Positions 1 to 20,819 are shown, counted from the first letter of the stretch. The stretch is 64,000 nucleotides of DNA from Rhododendron vialii (GCF_030253575.1 NC_080568.1:27729001-27793000), one strand, 5' to 3'. Numbers and translations: made by a program. The notes: generated by a model not told the origin, from the sequence alone.

Positions 1-696
1 TGTAACAGCTTAAGCTTTTAGATGAGTTGGTGGTTAACAATCTAATAATAACCATGTAGTATCATGGTTGGGACAATCATGGAGAACTTAGTACTTGTTA
101 CACTTGGATGGTAAGTTTGGAACTCCACAAACGTGGGGGATTTTTCCTCTTTGGCAATCAAATAAGAAAATCATGTATCTTGTTTCTGATCACGTATCAG
201 ATGGTATAGACTCTCGGATATCTTAAGATATTTTACATTCGTAATAATAAATGGAAAGACAATTAGATGTCTAGATGGTTCTTCTGGCAGGTAGGGCAAA
301 GGGTGGAAGATAGGGGTGAGGAGGGAGATGGTGTCTGACGGGGGGAGGCAATTGAGGCCAACAATCTGTATCCCTTTTTGTACGAGTCTATCAAAATCAA
401 TCAAAGGTTTCACCAATTTCCTCGGGCTCCCTTGCGCACGATTTTAGGTGATGCGTTAAATTTTGTAAATGGAAATCAAGGAAAAAATGAGGCCAAACAG
501 GGATGGTATGGATGCTCCTGAAGCAAACTTAGTTGCAAAGGATTTAGTGAATAGACTGTTTGAGTTTTTGAGTGCTTTTATCTTGTCCTTGCTTCTATTT
601 TTGGGTTCTTTTATATGGATGTTTCATATTGCAATTGCTGAACCATATAACCATGGCTGTTTCGTATTCTTATCCTATGACTTTTTCAATTTCCAG
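1..696. other. Window edge upstream of first visible formin exon
   Basis: No exon of the formin is recognisable here although the FH2 domain must continue upstream, so this is probably intron sequence. The first 60 bases contain a motif (taacagcttaagctttt) that recurs on the minus strand near 11290 at the end of a SINE-like repeat, which suggests repeat-derived DNA. A 105-codon open frame starting at 469 has no family resemblance I can name and runs across the splice acceptor at 696. Confidence 0.4.
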
Positions 697-3600
697 TTCT
701 TGTTGGAGCTGATGAAGGTGCCTAGGGTGGAGTCTAAACTAAGAGTGTTTCTTTTCAAGATTCAGTTTAATACTCAGGTTTGGTAGCTGAAGATTTTGGT
801 GCTACTTCTAGGATATTTTCTTAAGTTAGCATGTGGCCTTAGTTGTCTAGTTGTTGACCTACATTGCAGATTACAGAATTTAAGAAGAGTTTGAACTCGG
901 TGAACTCTGCATGTGAAGAGGTATTCCTCTGTAAATAAATAAGCTTTTCATGTGGTTTCTTGATTGTTTACATAATATGGTTTTCTCGATGTACATAGGT
1001 TCGAAATTCCCTCAAACTGAAGGACATCATGAAGAAAATCTTATATTTGGGGAATACATTGAATCAAGGAACTGCAAGAGGTAAAGGACCTTTATATGAT
1101 TAAGAAGTTGGCGTTAATGTTCATCTGTTAGGTCCTGCGGAAATTGAAAGGGTTGTTTTCTTTGTCTTGCTCTAACTAGGGCTTGTAAAACACTTTAATT
1201 AGGTGTATCCGAGTATATTTGCTCATAAGAAGAACACACACGAGTTTTTTGCCAAAGGGCAATAAGTAGAGCAGAAGAAAAAGATATGAAAGTCCTGATC
1301 TTCATGAGAGTCCTTGCCTATGATATTGGTAGACTTAACATTCGGCTGTGCTGATTGTTTTAGGCTTTCTGGTGGTCTATGATGAATTGGAAAAACCGGG
1401 TACTAATGCTAGGTACTGATAAGATGGCGCCCCTCTTGACAGAGTAGATTGGGAGTCAGCTAGGGCAACATAGAGTAAAGAGAGTGGCATAGGGGACAAG
1501 CCTCGGGAGGGACCGGAACTTCTTGTTTCTGAAGGTGATTCTATGGAATTTGATTAGTCAGGACTCAGGATTAATCCTATTGTAGGCAGATTTGGTCGGC
1601 GAGATGCAGAAAGAGTACTTCTAGATCCATGATGTGTTTTCAAAACCCTTGATTCTTCTTGGCATCTTGGGTTTTGCCACAAATATTTTTGGTTCTTGAA
1701 AGGAAATAGTTTAAGAAGGCTCAATTGTCCAAAATAGATCACAGACTTAAGAGTTTTGTGAACACCACATTTGTAAAGAGAATCAAATCTGTTTTTCTCT
1801 GTAAAATAAAAAAACAAATGGAAAACCTTTTGTTTGGTTAATTTTTTTTTTCTTTCTCCCGGATGGCGGAAATTCCTTCTACTGCATTCATAGTCATACT
1901 ATGTAGATTGTGGACAATGGACATAATGTGGCTTCTGTCCACAACAGTATAGTTTTAGTTGAATGCTAAGAGGTATCATGTCAGATTCATGTCCGCTGGT
2001 CTGTAATTGATAATCTTAAAACTGTAAATGATTACTTAATTCCATTTCAGGAACCTGTTTATGAACATGTTTTTAGGAGATCAGATGTATTGGCTTTCAA
2101 CTTTAGAGCTTTAGTGAATGCCAAGAGGAACCATATCAGATTCATGTCCACCGGTTTGTAAGTAATATTCTTGAAGTGTATGATTACCTGAATCCCTTTC
2201 AGGAACTTGTTTATGAACATGTTTTAGGAGACCAGAGGTATTCGGTTTTCACCTTTACATGACTAACTATCTTTACTTGTTGCTTGCTATTCTTGATTCT
2301 CTTGCAACACTTTCCAAAGTGAGCTACATCACACTGATGCTTTGGCTCCTAATTTATGTAGAACTTGCACATCTATTTTAAACAGAAATGGTGTGGTTAT
2401 ACCAGTGGCATAGCATACTATCGCATCTTTCAATAAACTTGCCAAAATGACGTAATTTATCCATTGTCAGGTTCTGCAATTGGATTTAAGATGGACAGTC
2501 TTTTAAAACTCACTGATACACGTGCTTCCAACAGCAAGATGACACTGATGCATTATCTTTGCAAGGTAATGCCACCTTCTTCTTTTTTCTCTTCTTAGAT
2601 CATTATTGTCCAATTGAGGTTTTTTGTCCATTCTAACTGTATTAGTTGTAGTAGTGGACCTGTGGTCTGTCGTTTTTGTACCAAAAATACAATTTATAAA
2701 ACAAGGAATTACTTATTATTCCGAAGAACAACGGTTGAGTCCGAGATCTCCACGGAGAGTAAAAAGCGAAGTTGCTGTACTTTCGATTTATTTTTAATTT
2801 AACTCGGAGAATAAAAGTTGGATTTGTGATTTGATTTAAACTATAGACTAAACTAGAAAGTGATTAAATGATTTGTAAACAGAAGAGAGGAGGGACTAGG
2901 GTTTCCAATTCAGCCTCCCCTTATAGCATAGTTGCTTCGAAACCTAGGGTTCGTATTCAACATCATACCAGACCACCCTTAGGTAGCGATCCCTATCGAT
3001 AATCCCTAAAAATATAACCAAGACTTGTACTCAGTCAGTATAGGCTTATCTCAACACAGCACGGATCGTCTCACTAGATTTAACCAACGGCACGACCCGT
3101 CTCACGTCGTATAGTCTATCTCAAAGCCTATCTCGAAACATGAGAAATCATTGTAAGACGGTGCTTGAAACCATGGATACAAACACATTCGAATATTCGG
3201 GAAAATATAAAACTTCATAAAAAGTTATGAATCAACCAAGTCTTACAATCGAGTTGAATATAACATCCTAAACATCTAACAACTATGCTACTTGGAGAGA
3301 CATCCTCGTTACCCTAGCCAAAGAGATTAGCCGATCATTGAGTTGTTGCTCGGAAGCCACAGCCGCGGCACTGTTTGTGCGTCGAAAGAATTGTCCCGCA
3401 AAGCAAAACGCTTGTCTCCTTTTATACTAGTTCTGCCGTGTATAACGAAGGAGAAAAGAATTCCTTCTCCAATTAAACTAATCTCGTATTGGCCCTCATA
3501 ATTCTAATCAAATTACCCATGGCCTCCACGTTAACTTCCTTACTTGGGCCCACAAGCCAAGCTTTAATTCTCCAACATTAGCCCATAATCTTCCGAATTG

Positions 3601-5831
3601 AATTTGCTTTCTCGGTGGTCCCACCATATGAAATAACTACCAATTTAGCTCCGTACACCATTTAATTGCTCCGTAAGCCTGAAACAAAGAAAATGAGTAT
3701 CAAACTCCAAATAATATAATAATTGGATGTAACAAGCCCAAGTTAAGGGGCGTAAATAGGCATATTTCCGCACCTATCAACCTGCAGAATATATATACAC
3801 AAGTGATGTATATATTCAGTCTGCTGTCCTGGGCCCTTAAGTGTTAAAGTTGCATAGCTGTGACTTATGACAAGCTATAGCAGACTTATCATTAAACATT
3901 TTATGCGGAACAAAATGATGTGGCATTGAGGGCGCTATCTGAGTGATGCATTTTTGGACCCAGACTGCTGCATACCCTTTAGATGATGAACACCTCATGT
4001 CCTCAACAAAGAATCCCTGTATGGATTTGTAAAGAGATGCCCTAAATGATTGGTATGGTGAATAAATCAGAAAGGAAAGTGAAGATGGTGCTGGAACTCT
4101 TATAATTTAAATCAATTTTGTATATATGCACATGTAGGATTGCAAATAGTGCGGAATGTTCATGCATAAATGCAGGTATCTGTTTTTATGTTCATGAGTG
4201 CTCCTCCAAACTTTTTGATAGATACTTGTCAAAGGAAAACTTATCTGCTGTCTAGTCTTAGTACTGACCTGTCTTGCGATTCAGGTTCTTGCCTCTAAAT
4301 CACCATCTCTTTTGGACTTTCATGAGGATCTTATTAGCCTTGAAGCTGCATCAAAGGTTGACATGATCTCTCTGTCTCATTGCCGCTGTGGAGTATGTGA
4401 GAGAAAATATTAGAAATGTTTCATTTGGGGTTTTCGTCCTTGCAGATTCAGTTGAAGTCATTAGCAGAAGAAATGCAATCTATTATCAAAGGTCTAGAAA
4501 AGGTAAAGCTCGAGCTGGTCGCATCGGAAAATGATGGCCCTGTATCTGAAGTTTTTCATAAGGTATCCAACATGATTTGTAAGTTTTGATTCTGCAACAG
4601 AAAATCTTTATGTTCATCGAGTAATAAAACTTTAATTGCTAGTTTGGTTAAGATTTAATTTTCAACTTGAAGTACTTTCTTCAAATTGTGGTAAATAGAA
4701 AATAGTACAACATGGAGTATGCCCTTCAAAGGTCTTTCCATTAGAAGTTTGACCTTTTCTTAGCTAGAAAATTTTGTACACATAAACATCTGGATTCAGT
4801 CAAATGTTCAAGTTATCTATATGTGGAAAGTTAAACTTTGTTATTGAGGACCGAGGAGTTAGTTTTTTTCAAGCGCTGTAGTTTTACTGCACTTAAGGAT
4901 TATTGTGTTTATTTGTAGACGTTGAAGGAGTTCATTGATATTGCTGAGACAGAGGTGGCATCTGTAACAAATATGTACTCCGTGGTGGTAATTTTCTACG
5001 TCCATCTGTCTGTGTATTATATTTTTATAGCCTCTCTCTCTCTCTGAACTCTTTTATCATTTTTCTTGTTGGTGGACAGGGTAGAAATGCAGATGCACTA
5101 GCCCTCTATTTTGGCGAGGACCCAACCCGTTGCCCATTTGAACAAGGTAAGTGCCATTGTTAATTCAATCCCCTTCCTGATCTCATAGGCGTAAGGTTGC
5201 CTTCTCTTAGTTTTGGGTTTCACCTTTATGCCATTTGATGCCACTAGGACTGACCAAAAGGTAGCCAATTACGCTTCCTAGTTGAGATAGGAAAATTCAG
5301 GAAGGGATCAAGTCGTTCACATTTGCGGATCTATTTAACTAGTAGGATTTCTTTTATCTGGTATATTTCGCGTTTACATGATGAGAAAGGTTGCTGTGGC
5401 ACTAAGAGTTGTGAATTTACAAATTGAACATTTGTCAACTTTCTAAGTTTTGCCTATGTTAACCAATATGAAACTTTGAATTCATGGTTTGATTTTATTT
5501 GGGAAATTGGATTGAAGTTTAACTTGTAAATATATGTTTCTGTTTTTAAAACTTTTATTTCATATTAAATCCAAAAGTAATTATCATTTTAAACCCCAAT
5601 TTGCTGCTACAATTCGCATTTCACCTGATCAATTTTGCAATTTCAATTGGTCGAAGTAATCACTGTGAAGTCTCACTCCAAACCGTTGAATTCACGCACT
5701 TGAGTTCCTTGCTTGGGTTCTTCCCACGACTTGTTTATTCTGATGCTACTAAGTCCCAGGCCATGGGCAAGATGGTTCGTGGTTGATACAATAACAACCC
5801 AAGATCGCTGGGGGCTGATGAGGTGACAGGC

Positions 5832-5914
<83 letters not shown>

Positions 5915-6101
5915 TTTGATTCCTACAATGTTTTCACGGGTTCTGTTAGCTCAAATATTGAGAGATGGTTTTACCATAGTTGCATTATGAGAGAGAGATG
6001 GTTTTACCATAGTTGCATTATGGTAGACATGTCAATATAGTACATAGGGATTTGTTTATTGTCACTGTATGTGGAAACTTAATGAAACACTCGGGAGCAT
6101 T

Positions 6102-6152
<51 letters not shown>

Positions 6153-6747
6153 TTTTAACTCCTACAATGTTTCATGGGTTCTGTTAGCTCAAATATTGAG
6201 AGATGGTTTTACCATAGTTGCATTATGGTAGACATGTCAATATAGTATATAGGGATTTGTTTATTGTCACCGTATGTGGAAACTCTGTGAAACACTCGGG
6301 AGCATTACTCAGAGAGAGATAACTCCTACAATGTTTTCACGGGTTCTGCTAGCTCAAATATTGAGAGATGGTTTTACCATAGTTGCATTATGGTAGACAT
6401 GTCAATATAGTACATAGGGATTCGTTTATTGTCACCGTATGTGAAAACTTAGTGAAACACTCGGGAGCATTACTCAGCTTTTGTAGGATATCTCAGTGGC
6501 TCTTAAATGTTTTTCTTTTAGTGTATATTGCTCTACAGTTCTTGCAATCCATGACTTGTATTCGATGGCTGATTGATTTATTTGATTTTTTGCAGTTACT
6601 CTGACCCTCTTAAACTTTGTGAGGTTGTTCCGAAAAGCACATGAAGAGAACTGTAAACAGGCTGAATTGGAGAAGAAGAAAGTCCAGAACGAGGTTGAAA
6701 TGGAGAGTCAGAAGGGGATGAATCTATCGAAGAAAAGTGGTAAATAG
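697..6747 (+). CDS. Class II formin-like protein, C-terminal part of FH2 domain (5' end outside window)
   Basis: Formins nucleate and elongate actin filaments through a dimeric FH2 domain, in plants at the cell cortex, phragmoplast or organelles. Nine exons can be chained: 697-777, 870-920, 999-1080, 2471-2565, 4285-4356, 4446-4562, 4919-4987, 5080-5146 and 6596-6747. All have GT-AG borders and keep frame, giving 261 residues to the TAG at 6745. Recognisable FH2 blocks, in order, are FLLELMKVPRVESKLRVF, SLNSVNSACEEVRNSLKLK, ILYLGNTLNQGTARG, SLLKLTDTRASNSKMTLMHY and ALYFGEDPTRCPFEQ. A basic, charged tail follows (KKKVQNEVEME, then KGMNLSKKSGK). The short tail and block spelling match plant class II formins of the FH14/FH20 type; the exact paralogue cannot be told. 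The gene is cut by the window edge. Introns 3, 4 and 8 are swollen by a tandem duplication, a solo LTR and a microsatellite-bearing repeat array. Confidence 0.9.
1961..2262. repeat. Tandem duplication, about 155-bp unit, two copies
   Basis: Inside the third visible formin intron, a segment with the signature cagattcatgtcc, tttcaggaac and tttatgaacatgtttt occurs twice in direct orientation, starting near 1961 and 2116. The copies differ at scattered positions and short indels, so the duplication is not recent. Neither copy contains an FH2 exon. Confidence 0.75.
2663..3779 (-). mobile_element. Solo LTR of an LTR retrotransposon, 1117 bp
   Basis: The segment begins TGGTCTGTCG and ends CACCTATCA on the plus strand, so it has the TG...CA ends of an LTR. 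It is flanked by an exact 5-bp direct repeat ACCTG at 2658-2662 and 3780-3784. There is no internal coding region, so it is a solo LTR left by recombination. On the minus strand a TATA box (TATAAAAGGAGACAAG, near 3426) lies in the middle of the element, so the LTR reads opposite to the host formin. It sits in the formin intron between exons 2471-2565 and 4285-4356. Superfamily is not determinable from the LTR alone. Confidence 0.82.
5835..5911. repeat. (GA)n microsatellite
   Basis: About 38 uninterrupted GA dinucleotides in the last formin intron, directly preceding the 5912-6478 repeat array. A second GA tract of about 24 repeats lies inside that array at 6102-6150. Confidence 0.97.
5912..6478 (+). 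repeat. Tandem array of a GA-linked repeat unit (about 170-200 bp)
   Basis: The sequence ccatagttgcattatgg followed by agacatgtcaatatagta and ending cactcgggagcattact recurs, with partial copies, starting near 5970, 6008, 6211 and 6378. Between copies lie cctacaatgtttcatggg and gttctgttagctcaaat. Each junction has a GA tract of different length, from 70 bp down to a few bases, so the array probably expanded by slippage or unequal exchange at the microsatellite. It lies entirely in the last intron of the formin gene; small open frames in it are repeat artefacts. Confidence 0.9.
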
Positions 6748-7532
6748 TTGAGACTGTCTGCTTCAGTCCTAGGTGTGGGATTCTGGTTCTTCCATTGAAC
6801 ATCTTGGACCTTGAACTGTGTCCAAGAATGCTTCTTCAAAAGAATGCTAAGGAGCATCCCTCCCTCCAGCATTTGGTGATTGTGTTCCCTTCAAGCAGAT
6901 TCAAGAAAATTAAGGGAAAAGGCTCCTACCTGCAGCTTGCGGAACTTAGGTCTGTGTTTGGATCCTGGATTTGTGAAGGTTAGAATTCTCGCGGTTAAAG
7001 AAAAGATGAAGGAAAGTAACAAAAATAACGAAGTGAAATTTTGTCCTTGTCACTTTCATTGCTCTTGATGAAGTACATGATCCAAACACCGCCCAACCTC
7101 TCTTTGCAAATGTCAGCTGCACCTGCTGGATCGATCGCCATTTTGGCACTCGAATGTTTGCAGCTGATCTATCTCTCACACGAGATATCACATGATACAC
7201 CAGATTTTCACACAATTGCTCAGTGTTTATTGCCACTCTGAATAGAAGGTGGTCTTTCATATGATGCATCTGTGGAACAGACCTTTTCTTGGTTCGTATA
7301 TAGAAGAGGATTTGGCAACATTGGGCATCCTCCAATTAAATGGGCACAGAATGGCTTTCAACATTCAAGGGCCTCTTCGCCGCCAGCGTGATTGCCTTCG
7401 GAACTGTAAAGCATAACCCCATAGTATCACTGACATGTACACTGATCTAACCTTTTATTAACATTCAAATTCGATGATTTTCATCCTAACTAGAAGTAGG
7501 ATCCTTTTGTATCCTCTCATCGAATTCAAAAA

Positions 7533-7612
7533 GGAATTGTTGTATAGAGTGATAGGATAAGAAGAGGAAGTAAGAATTGTTGTATAGGGTGATAGGACAA
7601 GAAGAGGAAGTA
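7533..7612. repeat. 40-bp tandem duplication
   Basis: Two adjacent 40-bp units starting gaattgttgtataga or gaattgttgtataggg and ending agaagaggaagtaa differ by only a few substitutions. Confidence 0.9.
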
Positions 7613-8207
7613 ATAGGAAGTACGAGACAGGTTGTCTCTAGTGCAATTGTACCATAACCACTGCTCAGACCCTTGTTTCCTGTCTCTTGTGCAATTGTAG
7701 CATAACCATAATACACACGGTTGGCTTAGCAACAGCTTGTTTATTGCATTGACTCTTCTTTAGTAAATTATTCTCGTTTGTATGACATCAAAGCTTCTCT
7801 TCGTTCTCCTCTTGTGGTCTGATCTTTTTGGCAGTTCTGGCTTTTTGCGTGCTAGTTATTGGTGTCTATGGCCAGTTCTTTATGAAGCACAGGAGTTGTA
7901 AACCTTCTCTTTCAGTTTATTTGAGTGCTAAACTGTGCAATTCAAACTGTGTTCACTTAAATAATTTGAGTAAATTAGTCCAGATTAAAAGGCATGAAAA
8001 GAATACATATGCAGAAAAGGTGACAATTGACAAAGCTGAAGCAACAATAATACGGTTAAGGTTGAGCAAATAATCAGAGGGTCCACTACTTCACTGTAGT
8101 GGGCCAAATCCGACAAGGCAATGGGCCTGACGTTCTGGGTAGCCCATTGTACTGGGGCTCACACGTGCCGGACGCCCATGGTCCAGACATTCGGCCGTCT
8201 CCTCCTG

Positions 8208-8290
8208 AAGCTCATTTAGGCCGACGAGATTTGTGAGCAGCACGTGAAGCCCATTTAGGGAAGCCGACGAGATTTGTGACCAGCAAGTGA
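8208..8290. repeat. Imperfect short tandem duplication
   Basis: The pattern gaagcYcatttagg, gccgacgagatttgtga and agcaSgt occurs twice in a row; the second copy carries a short insertion. Confidence 0.8.
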
Positions 8291-8985
8291 GGATGACCCA
8301 GTGGCTAGCTGGACTCTGTGCGGCGTCTTGGTGCCACATATTGGACACATGCGTTCGGCCACTTGCCCACCGAGCATCACTCATGATGTCGCCTACCAAA
8401 AACGATTACGGTTGATGTCAGCAGCTTGTGCATAGCACAGACAAACTTGGGAAACAAGTACACTTTATACAACCTAAGAAATAAACCCCAAAGAGGGTAA
8501 CTCTGACTACGGCCAAATGACACTAACCGGTCCTCTATTTTGTAGGTTGTCCAAGGGAAGGAGAGGGCAACTCGAAGGAAGGGATCAGACCCGCTGAGAA
8601 CCGAGTAAATCACCCCATCACAGGGTCCACGATCGTTCTAGTGTGAATCAAACAAACATCAAGAGGCTTGTAAAAGAATAATAAAGCAGAGGAATTATCT
8701 ATACTGTTTTTCGTTATTGAGTTCCTCTAAAAAAATAATACATCAGAGTAATATACATAATGCGGCTTGTTTTATACCCAGAAAATAGATATTACAACAA
8801 TGCTCAAGAAAAATCTCTTGCAACTCCAGGAGCTTCTTGAAAATCAAACTAAACAATACTAAAACAATGATAGCGGGCAAGAAATCGAATTTAGAACACA
8901 TCCAGAACCCAAGAAAAAAACGCGAGCCGACACACATCCACAAGAGTCATTCACACAAGCCAGCTTGCGTTGACAATCAGCTTTG

Positions 8986-17477
<8,492 letters not shown>

Positions 17478-17481
17478 TTAC

Positions 17482-17483
<2 letters not shown>

Positions 17484-17527
<44 letters not shown>
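17484..17527. repeat. (GA)n microsatellite in LONRF leader
   Basis: About 22 GA repeats directly upstream of the LONRF start codon; on the coding strand this is a CT-rich 5' leader. Further CT tracts of the opposite strand sense follow at 17648-17667 and 17672-17691. Confidence 0.95.
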
Positions 17528-17531
<4 letters not shown>

Positions 17532-17719
17532 TGAGACTGAGAATCGGAGAATTTAGGACGCTGAAATGGGAAGAGGAAGGTGAAGGAAAGCACTCGTGTT
17601 CTTCCCTGCAGCCGCGATTGCATATACGGACTATATGATTTTACGTGCTCTCTCTCTCTCTCTCTCCACATTTCTCTCTCTCTCTCTCTCTATATCTATT
17701 CGAATGTAAATTTTATCAG

Positions 17720-18118
17720 CCATGGGTGGAAACCACAGGGTTTCTACTATTGCATGTGGAAATTACAAGACTTTTTTTGTTACAATTTGAACCATTTATC
17801 TTGTAGAATACGTAGGGTAGTATGTCCATGAAAAAAAATCAGCTTGATTGAATGTCAATAGATATATCAAAACTTGAATTTTGGTTTACGGAATGGAGGG
17901 TCATAAATTTTAAAGTTAAATTGTTTATGGCATTTCCTAAATCAAAATTCAATTTTTAATATACCTATTGATATCCGACCAAACTCATTTTTTTGCGTAG
18001 ATATCCTATTATGTGGGCTTTACAAGATGAACGGTTCAGATTATAACAAAAAATGCTTGGTGAGACCCGTAACGAGCTATGGTGAAAAACCAAAGGTTTT
18101 CACATGTGGTGGAAAGAA
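17720..18118. mobile_element. Foldback (inverted-repeat) element 1
   Basis: Long imperfect arms: the left arm (ttgttacaatttgaacc, then catttatcttgtaga) matches the complement of the right arm (ttgttataatctgaacc, then gttcatcttgtaaa). Inner parts around 17850 and 17960 (atatatcaaaacttgaattt and its partner) also pair. The arms cover nearly the whole element and no coding capacity is seen. Confidence 0.72.
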
Positions 18119-18645
18119 TTTTAACTCTATCTATTCATTTCCTTGTCCAAAAAAAAAAAAACTTTGTCTACGGTCCACCTTTGAATGAAAGAAGTAGTTG
18201 GTGTGATCGTAGCCGCTCGAAAATATTATTTCTAGTGAATTCATTTTTTTAAATGAACCAAAAAGTATATAACTTTCCGTAAATTTGGATTATCGATTGT
18301 CGACGTAAACGACTGCGACTGAACTACAGTCTAAGAAAATGACTTGCGTAGAATGGTTGACGGGTGGTTGGATTGGATTTAGCCGGTACTTCACGTATCA
18401 GGAAATTGACGGGGATAAGAGAGTAATGGAGTAGCAGATATTCCGGATCGAGAAAGTACATGTATGCATCCATCAACCACACCTCGCTTATCTGTATGTG
18501 GGGCTCCACTTTGTCTGGACCACATATTCTTATGTGCAATTTTACATAAATGTGAAAGGAGGGCGGTTGCTCAACAAGTCGATATAATCACAAGAGTGTA
18601 TGGCCATACGGAGAGGTACGTCGGGGCTAGTTTTAACTTTTGGAA

Positions 18646-19008
18646 GCGGGGGGCTGCTGTCCCGATTTCTGTGCCCACTCCGATTTCATTCCGATGATCG
18701 GAATTGTTCACTTTGTAGAGCTCGTCGAGTAGAACAACTATGTAAAAAATTAGCTTAATTGGGTATCATTAAGTGCCTGATCGGAGCTCATGTAACTCTC
18801 GGTTCTAGGGTTACAGTGGATTCGATCCAGTGTTTCGGATCCATTCTTTTCACGATAAAAAGGTTCCGATCAAGCACTTAATGATATCCAATTAAGCTGA
18901 TTTTTTTGCATAATTATTCTACTCGACGAGCTCTACAAAGTGAACGATTCCGATCATCGGAGCGAGACCGGAGTGAGCCCAGAAATTGGGCACAGCAACC
19001 ACCCCCCC
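18646..19008. mobile_element. Foldback (inverted-repeat) element 2
   Basis: The left arm (ggctgctgtcccgatttc, gatgatcggaat, ttcactttgtagagctcg) is mirrored by the right arm (cgagctctacaaagtgaa, gattccgatcatcgg, gggcacagcaacc). The arms are about 150 bp each with a central spacer near 18830. It is non-coding and MITE-like. Confidence 0.78.
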
Positions 19009-19067
19009 TTACCGGAGAAAAATCTTTTCAAGGCAGAGACATAAGATCTCATTAGATTAGGGAAGAC

Positions 19068-19361
19068 ATTTTTTGTGGGGTCCACCTCAGGATCCCACAA
19101 AAATATAAAAATATATTTATAAATTTTAAAATAATATTTTATAAGGCTTTGTAAAAAATCTGCTCCAAGGTAAGTATTATTTATGGATTCTATGGGTGAA
19201 ACTGTGCCGTTGAGCAGTTTCTCCCTTACAAATTAAGAAATAATACTTATCGATATTTCTCGGAGTTGATTTTTTACAGGACCCTATAAAATATTAATTT
19301 TAAATTTATAAATTTTTTTCTGTATTTTTTTGGGACCCAGGATGGACCCCACAAAAAATAT
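19068..19361. mobile_element. Foldback (inverted-repeat) element 3
   Basis: The left arm (attttttgtggggtccac, aatattttataagg, taagtattattt) pairs with the right arm (aaataatactta, ccctataaaatatt, ggaccccacaaaaaat). The loop contains ttgagcagtttc. It begins only about 60 bp after element 2 ends. Confidence 0.78.
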
Positions 19362-20633
19362 AATGGATGATGTAATAAATAGATGTAGTGTATGTAGCAT
19401 CCCTCTATTAGCCTTCCCGTCTAGTTTTTAGTTGTTTTGGTCCATTTCGGACAGAAACAAGTGATAGGTTTCGTTCATTTTATGGTATTTGTCGAGAAGA
19501 ATATCTATGCTGAAAATCATTTTGATCGGACTTCATTTTGCTAGAAAAAACAAATTGTATTTGTGCGAGGGAAAAAAAGGAAAGCCAAATATGAATTGAA
19601 ACTTCAGATGTCTTTTTTTTTTTTCTTTCTTTCTTTTTTTTCTTTCGCACATGCAACCATCTAGCAAACCGAAAACTAGATGGGACTAGAAGTTAATAAA
19701 ATTGGACAGAAACCTCTCCGTAGAAGGTTAGAACACTCGCTCTAGCCGTTCCCAAGTCGATATAACAGCGGTTGCATATTTGGAGTAAATAAGATATTTA
19801 CAATTGTTCCACGATATCAAAGTTGAACATCTTAATTTTCAGAAAATAGTGGTGCAAGGTCACAATTTAATTTGTTCTTTGCTTTCACTTTTTTTTTTTT
19901 TTTGGATCAATTCGTTTTACTATTGTATATTTTGTTTCGAACTCTTTTTCTAGTGTCACGAATTCAATAGCAGATGCAAACTAGCCCGGGCACTCTGTTA
20001 TAGAAGGGAAAAAAAAACCTAACCGACGGACGTAGGGGGCGAGCAGGATGGACCCCTTAAAACTTTAGCCAGTGCCTCATGGCCTCCCATCACTTGAGAT
20101 AATCACCAGTGCAAAACAGAAAGCCTTCCTTTGAAGCAACTATCCAGTGGACCAAATCTGCAGCCGAAGCCCAACTCTGATCGAACACTAAGCAAAAGCT
20201 CTACCAATGAACCAAGAGTCTGATCCCGGACCGGGCGCAATGGGACCCGGATACAGCCCCATTTCGGCTTCAAAAAGGGATACAGCTCGTTCATTTTGTT
20301 ATGCTCGTCGAATATTCTGATACAAGTTGGCAAGTAAGGTTGGATGTTGTTATTTACATGAATAAAAATGCGTTAGTATTGAAAAAAAATTAACAGCTGA
20401 TACTATTTATGAAGTAAACGTCAAAAGAAATGCGTGGGAATTTATATGATTATCAATGTCCAATCAATTTGATTTGTTCCATAGACAACATAGATGACGA
20501 ACAAAACGAGCTGATCAAAATGAATGGCTTGAATCGTTATTTTTCCTCGCGACGGACCTAAAAGAACAGCACAGCAAGATTCATTGTGTCCCAACCACAG
20601 CAAGCCCAAGATCCATATACTTGTGCTTTGTTT

Positions 20634-20819
20634 GATTTGTGATTTGAGTAGTGTTTTTGAAAAATGAGTAGAGAGATAATGAGAGTAATGATTGGAGTGA
20701 GAGGTAAAAAATGAAGAGAGATAGAGTGAGAAAAAAGAGTAATGATTAAAAAGTTAGAAAGAGAATAATGATTGAGTTAAGAAATATTTTTTAAATAGAA
20801 TTGTGAATTGAACAAGGCA
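20634..20819. mobile_element. Small MITE-like element with TGCTTTGTTTGATT ends
   Basis: The left end TGCTTTGTTTGATTTGTGAT is mirrored by the right end, whose complement reads TGCCTTGTTCAATTCACAAT. The 186-bp interior is purine-rich with repeated gtaatgatt motifs. No clear target duplication was identified, so the superfamily is not assigned. Confidence 0.62.

Larger units (their letters stand above)
6748..8985. other. Intergenic spacer between convergent formin and LONRF genes
   Basis: This spacer holds the 3' untranslated regions of the two convergent genes. Beyond two short tandem duplications (7533-7612 and about 8208-8290) I see no gene. Open frames of 60-102 codons on both strands have no recognisable domain. 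The stretch 8100-8400 is more GC-rich than its surroundings and may be repeat-derived. Confidence 0.6.

Noticed and set aside
469-786. 105-codon frame near the window start as a separate membrane protein
   Set aside because: Its second half is the formin exon 697-777 read together with upstream intron; the splice acceptor at 696 explains it better.
5912-6478. CRISPR-like spaced repeats
   Set aside because: Units are 170-200 bp with microsatellite junctions in a plant intron, not short repeats with unique spacers.
8091-8399. 102-codon minus-strand frame as a gene
   Set aside because: No start context, domain or exon partner; it overlaps a short tandem duplication in a GC-rich spacer.
20103-20333. 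76-codon frame and a tRNA-like ggtagagc/gttcgat pair on the minus strand
   Set aside because: It cannot fold into a cloverleaf with proper stems by eye; box spacing and flanks do not support a tRNA gene or an intact SINE.
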